Assembly (NCBI GenBank): GCA_028023455.1
Contig: JAQFVV010000144.1
Location: forward strand, 62,001 to 126,000
Reading direction: 5' to 3'
DNA: 64,000 nucleotides
Source of the DNA: Epiperipatus broadwayi
Taxonomy: Eukaryota; Onychophora; Udeonychophora; Euonychophora; Peripatidae
A model generated the notes under the pieces. That model worked only from the letters and a program-made list of their open reading frames with translations, had not been told where the DNA came from and made no database searches. The translations under genes and the position numbers were made by a program. Positions 58,900 to 64,000 of the stretch are shown one piece after another (position 1 is the stretch's first letter; each line of letters begins with the position of its first letter).

Positions 58900-59035
58900 T
58901 AGTAGTAGCACCCAAGTTATTATGTACACAATGCTTCAATTGGTATTATTCTTCTCTCTTCTTCAGAGGTTGCTGATTTGATCAGTGACAATAGTAGCAT
59001 TGGAATTGAATATGGACCTTTAAATTTTTGAATAT
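58900..59035 (-). mobile_element. PLE terminal-repeat fragment, second copy, degenerate hammerhead core
   Basis: On the minus strand CTGAAGA (58960-58966 complement), then AGAGAGAAGAATAATACCAA, then TTGAAGCATTGTG. It aligns with 16330-16470 (CTGAAGA, AGAGTGGAGAATAATACTAC, TCGAAACGTTGTG), including the downstream CAGTGACAATA word on the plus strand. The GAAA of the core is GAAG here, so a ribozyme would be dead. Its position 5' of the PLE N-terminal fragment on the same strand is where a 5' terminal repeat belongs. Confidence 0.55.
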
Positions 59036-61669
59036 TGAATTTTAAGGCAGTATAATCTATCTTAATTGAAATAGTTTTATTGGAATAAGCTACAAATCCC
59101 TTAAAGCACCATTCTATGATGAAATCAAGTCACACATGCTGCCAATCCATAGAACAGATAACTAGAGGAAGAAAGACTAACATTTATTTTTTTAAACAAT
59201 TATTTAATGAAATTAACTCATAAATTAATAAATTAAGAAAAAAAAATATTTAAGAATTCCAAATCTAACATATTACTATAAAAATGTAATTTTTTAAATA
59301 GCAAATAAGGTTAACCAATTGATTCTTATTACTAAATTAATTAATATATATCTTAAATTGTTTTTCTTTTTAAATGCTTTTATTGAAGTTTGAAAATCAG
59401 TTTGTTTGTTGGTATGTTTGTTAGTAAACTTTTGGTTTTTTAAAACTTATAATGAAATCTTAAAATTGAGGTTTAATAGATTAAAATTCAATTGAATTGC
59501 TTGAAACTTGGTATATAACTAATTAATATTAAACTAATCTATATGGGACACCAAATCTTTTTTGTAGGTCATCTATTTCTTAGATATGGAATAGAAAGTG
59601 GGGAAATATGATTATTTTGATATTTCAAATTTAAAAATCTTAGAACTTTCTTTGTTTTAAGTTAGGTATTTTTTTCTTTCAATTTAATAACATTTTAAAA
59701 TTAAGATTTACTATAATCTAGTTTCATATAATTTGTAGAAATTTTGTACATTTTTAAAAATCTCTATGAAAATGGTAGGTCACATTAATATTTTAAATAG
59801 CTGAATTAGTTTTATAGATATGGAACAGTGGGAGGGGGAGCCATCAATGCTTTAAGTAATGCTTGTGATTTTTTTGGTTGCAGTTGTAAGCATCTTTGAA
59901 ATAATAATAATGTTTGTTTATAATATAGTTTTGTTAAGCTTTAAAAAAAAAAAAAATCAAATAAAAGGAAAAAATGTTTTAAACAGAAAAGTTACTTACT
60001 GATTTTTTATACATATTGAATGAACCATGTAAACTTTTTGTTGGTACTGGCTGTATGGGGTTTTATATCTATATAGTCACACATATATTTACTCTATTTA
60101 TAATAATTAAATTGTGGTCTCAAACAAATAACTAATTAATGAAGCATTCAGAAATCATGATAATATTTCCTGATTATCCAGAACCTTATGTTTTAATAAT
60201 AAATCTCAATATTAAAACAAAATTATTGTTAAATGAGTTTAGGCACCAATGTTAACAAACTAGTTTACTAACACACTGTTTTTAGTAATGACTAACTACT
60301 ATTTTTCTTATTCTTTTTAATTGATATTCTCAGGCAATATTTTTCTGCCTGTATTCAGCAGGCATAAAATAATTAAATGCATTAGCACACATTAGCTTTC
60401 AAACAAAAAAAGAATTGCTGAGATTGTTTCTTTCTATTTTTATAAAACAAAATATTTAATAAAAGAAAAAAAATAGCAACAAAATGCACTATATAACTAT
60501 TTCATTTTCCACCCCCATTGAATAAAGTAGTATTATATCAAACATACATTTATATAAACAAATAACACATGTTAATTAAAATATAATCAAAATAAAATAT
60601 ATAACACAATGTCTAATGTCAAATTAAGTAACTCTTTAGCAAGTTTTTCAGTTTATTTAAGTTTATACATTTTTAAAAAGAAAAATAATAGAAAGTCTTT
60701 ATAATTTAATTATTTCTTGTATAAGTATTCACAAGGTCTTAGTACAGACCCCCCCCTCCAGTTATTTCCTTATATGACCATGACTTTATGTTCTGTTGTA
60801 AGCGTCCTTTTTTGTTTCACAAGTCATTTTTTATGTAATATTATGGAAGCCCTGGATTTTCCTTTTTTTGGTATTGAAGTAAGCTAGGCATATATAGATA
60901 GTATTAATAGATTAAAGGGTATTTTTGCAAAAGCTAATTAGGATAATATCAACATATGCACTTGGTTTGCTAGACCCTCATATATAACATTTTACTGATA
61001 TGTATGGGTTCCATATTATTAATACAAGTTTTACTTAGACTACACAGCAGCTGACAAATAAGCAAAATAAGAATCAGCATCTGAATAATAACAGGACTTA
61101 ACATCAGAATGGCAGCATAAGAGAGAATCTAAAAACCTAAAATAATCTTCTGATTACTTTATATATTGCTACCATGATTCTATACATTACTGTTTATCAG
61201 ACCTTTTAAATAGTTTTTTTTCTGTGTGGGTCTGTAATTTCATGTAACTTATTTTTTCTCACCTAAACTTTACATAATAAAAACAAATATTTTTATGTTT
61301 TACATAATACCCATTTTAGGTTATAAAAAATACACTAAATGCAAAAATATGTACTTTATATCTAAGAATTATTATTTTTTTTAAAAATTCTTTTTAAAAA
61401 GTTAAAACTAAATTTTAATTAATTTTTTTTTAATTAGATATTCAAATTATCCATCTTTAATTAAACTTATTTCAGTCTTTGTGTATTTATAAGATATTTT
61501 AAGTCAATTATCTGTAATTAAATTGGGTTTTAATCTTTTTTTTTGCTAATAAGACATTTCCCTCAAATTTATCCATAATTATATTAAGTTTAATCTTTAC
61601 TTCAAATTAAACTTTTTAATTTTCTGGGAGAGGGAGAATATAAATAATGATAAATAGATAATTATAACG
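59036..61669. other. Non-coding AT-rich DNA
   Basis: 59440-59600 and 59680-59840 look like an old ~240-bp direct duplication (shared TAGGTCA, then ATATGGAA-AGTGGG). C-run near 60750. A small hairpin TGCCTG...CAGGCA near 60343-60362. No gene recognised. Confidence 0.4.
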
Positions 61670-61671
61670 TA

Positions 61672-62714
61672 ATCGGGCTTGGCCACTTGATGGCATTGTT
61701 GGCAGTCAAAAACAATACAATGTACAGTTTACGGGGCTGTGTGATTTTTAAATTGCTGTTTTTTTTTTTTTTTTGGTTATTAATTTATTGATTGCTATAA
61801 CTTTTTTTTCATGCCTTTTTAATTTTGTATTTAGTAAACGACAACCTTTTTTTTTAATTTTTAAATTGCTGTTTTTGGACAAATTATCATCATTCCTCCT
61901 TTTTAGTTATTAATTGATTGATTGCTAGAACTTTTTTTGCGATGTCTTTTGCTTAATTATTGCTTTCTACATAACAAAACAACTGTAGGGTTAGGGTTAG
62001 GTTTAGAGTTAGTTTTAGGGTTAGTTTTGTTGTTTGTAATGCTAAAATAAAAAATATCAAAATCGTAACTGTAGTCGGACAAAAGAAAGGAAGTCAAACT
62101 TTTTTAAACAACAACAAACACATATAAATGTCTTCTTTAATTATTAAACATGTTTATAATATGTGCTTTCTATGAAATTTACAAAAAATCGCGTATATTT
62201 TTATTGGACAATAGAAATACTCGGCTTCTATTTTTGGCAACTGCGGAAAAAGTTACGCGATCGCCAGCCATTTTATGAACTACGTGCTATTTCAAGTGAA
62301 AATGAGATTTTGCACGTGAACTCGGCCGAATTCTGTTGACGTACCCTCGGCAAGCTTTTACACATTACACCTTCTCTAAATAAGGGTGTGGCCATTTGGA
62401 AAATTACTATAAAGTCAGGTTTCTTAAATTCATTACAAATACAAAGATTGTGTAACGTATATTGTAAAAATTTGACTAATCAAACTACACACACATATAT
62501 ATCAAACTGTACACGAAAGATAAGTGTGTGGATTCACAGTAACTGTTGCAAAGCAGAAATAGGCCATATTATTTCTGCGTTATGTCATCATCAATGGCCT
62601 TCTAATGGCTAAGACAAACATTACATGTTTTTTATACCCGTAAGTCAGGCATTGTAAACGGCATTTGTTAGGTGTTTTGGCAAGCCAGAGCACCATCAAG
62701 TGGCCAAGCCCGAT
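61672..62714. mobile_element. TA-flanked DNA transposon, 1,043 bp (element H)
   Basis: Left end ATCGGGCTTGGCCACTTGAT then GG; the right end is its exact reverse complement over 22 bases (CCATCAAGTGGCCAAGCCCG then AT, to 62714). TA flanks both ends (61670-61671 and 62715-62716). The inside carries an old ~110-bp duplication (61745-61860 and 61856-61975), an interstitial TTAGGG-like patch (61986-62024) and a CpG-containing segment (62190-62360). A 74-codon plus frame (62388-62612) has no motif and no transposase is present. GGCCACTTGATGGC matches GCCGCTTGATGGC in the ends of element G, so the two may be relatives. Confidence 0.88.
61986..62024 (+). repeat. Interstitial TTAGGG-like patch
   Basis: TAGGGTTAGGGTTAGG followed by degenerate TTTAGAGTTAGTTTTAGGGTTAG. 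About three perfect units of the animal telomere repeat within the transposon at 61672-62714; not a telomere. Confidence 0.7.
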
Positions 62715-62716
62715 TA

Positions 62717-64000
62717 GGTTATAAGTACCGATAAATATCTTACTAATGTTAAGCATATTTTACCTGTTAATCTATTTTTTCTTTTCTTTCAGCAATCTCT
62801 ACTTTAATCCCTGAATGCTAGTACCCTTTATACATATTAATGGTATAACTTATAATTATATGTGGTATATACATAAAAGGTTTACATATTAACTTATCGT
62901 AGAAATATCAAGTAATATATATATTGTAACTATATGGGTTTCATGGCATACAACATAATAGTGTGTGTGCATAAATATATATAAAATTGAAAGGAAAAGT
63001 AGAAATAAACAATCAAATTTTTTTAAGGTATTTTCTACAAGTTCTATAACACTAAGAATTAAATAATTTTGAAATTAAAATAGAATTTTATTATGAAATA
63101 GACATTTAAAAAAAAAAAGAGGTCTAATTAGTATTTTTATTGAATTCTGATTTTGAAATTAAAACACACATTTTTTTATGTTAAAATAGATCTACTGATA
63201 ATTGTAAAAATTTCCATATCTATTTTAGAAATTTTTTTTAAAATTAAAATTTGTATAACATTTTTTGTAAAATTTTTACTATCTGTTTTAGAAATCTTTT
63301 TTTTTTTTTTTTGGATAATGCTTGTAGAGAATACTTTGATAAAATCACAAAGTTGCTTCTAAAAGGATTAAAGCAAATTTACAAGTGAAAGATGATCTAA
63401 ATCAATATTTGATTCAGTCTATTCATGCCATTCTCTCATCAAATAGACTTTATAGATGCTGATTAATTTCAGAATTTCATAGTTGATTCTTTGTATAAGA
63501 ATTTGCCATTGGATGCCAAGCATATGTTATTGTTGACTATGTATTTACAATTATTTGGCATATTCAGCCTTCTTATGTAGATATAAAGTAACGTATAAAT
63601 CTGTCAGATATATATAACCTGTCACAAATAAAATTTTATTTTATAAATTTCAATAATAACTTCTTAATGTCAATGTACAGCATTTAACCCACTATTTTAA
63701 AATAGCAAGGTTGTAGGTGTTAATCCTCTATGAAGTTTATTTGATTTATCAACACATAAATTGTAGGTATTCTACATCCATATATGACAGTATCATTGTT
63801 ACATTCAATATTTTATTACTTTGAAATATTGGCTTATCAGTTTAAATAATTTCCCATGATATGAGTAATTTTCAATAAGACGTCCATTTGACATATTTTA
63901 TTATTAACACCCCCTCCCCCCCCCCCCACACACACTCGGTATTTAAAAAAAAATAACTTAGCGATTAAATATTAAGCTTGGAATTAGTTTAATTTTTAAC
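62717..64000. other. Non-coding AT-rich DNA to the window end
   Basis: C-run with CACACAC at about 63911-63935 and poly-T at 63297-63312. The plus frame at 63153-63362 is Phe/Ile-rich low complexity. Nothing recognised. Confidence 0.45.

Noticed and set aside
61986-62024. Telomere
   Set aside because: Only about three perfect TTAGGG units, inside a DNA transposon; an interstitial patch.

Overview
This is a window of eukaryotic, almost certainly invertebrate animal, nuclear DNA. It is very AT-rich by eye. It is full of (TA)n microsatellites and homopolymers, has no dense operon-like coding, and shows clear GT-AG splice sites around its one recognisable host exon. The species could not be fixed from the sequence. 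Flatworm, mollusc and chelicerate genomes all remain possible. A run of exactly 500 N (46654-47153) is an assembly gap.

Host gene content is sparse. The one exon I can name is 51607-51784 (+). It encodes the conserved N-terminal segment of a Tubby-family protein (TUB/TULP3 type) and is bounded by a pyrimidine-AG acceptor and a GTAAGT donor. It must be joined to distant exons, so much of the surrounding DNA is probably intron. A CpG-containing stretch at 43842-44340, with a phase-compatible ATG open segment ending at GTATGT, is a weak candidate first exon or promoter.

Nearly everything else that can be recognised is mobile DNA, mostly dead. The left edge (1-1856) is a Penelope-like element (PLE) with reverse transcriptase and GIY-YIG endonuclease, broken by three frame changes. 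A second PLE GIY-YIG fragment lies at 32790-33120. A third fragment, from the PLE N-terminus, lies on the minus strand at 58413-58690, inside a fold-back with 73-bp identical arms; a PLE terminal-repeat-like segment with hammerhead-ribozyme-like core words lies just upstream of it (58900-59035) and again at 16330-16470. Four RTE-type LINE 3' ends occur near 3.7, 10.8, 19.5 and 38 kb. Remnants of LTR-retrotransposon protease (54360-54562) and possibly Copia-type RT (57825-58015) are present.

DNA transposons include a 953-bp TA-flanked element (49200-50152), a 1,043-bp TA-flanked element (61672-62714), a ~1.43-kb element with related terminal repeats (20165-21592) and a ~510-bp element with ~44-bp arms (35464-35976). 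Short families seen in two or more copies include a 110-bp tRNA-type SINE with target duplications (27221-27330), a second B-box SINE (three copies), a TIR/MITE family (four copies, one folded back on itself) and two unnamed dispersed repeats. A striking 1.37-kb block at 12376-13741 holds four copies of a ~400-bp unit, two forward and two reversed, each intact unit carrying a 15-bp palindrome. Four recent exact or near-exact microduplications (51-68 bp) are scattered through the non-coding DNA.

No rRNA, intact tRNA, CRISPR array or bacterial-style gene was found.
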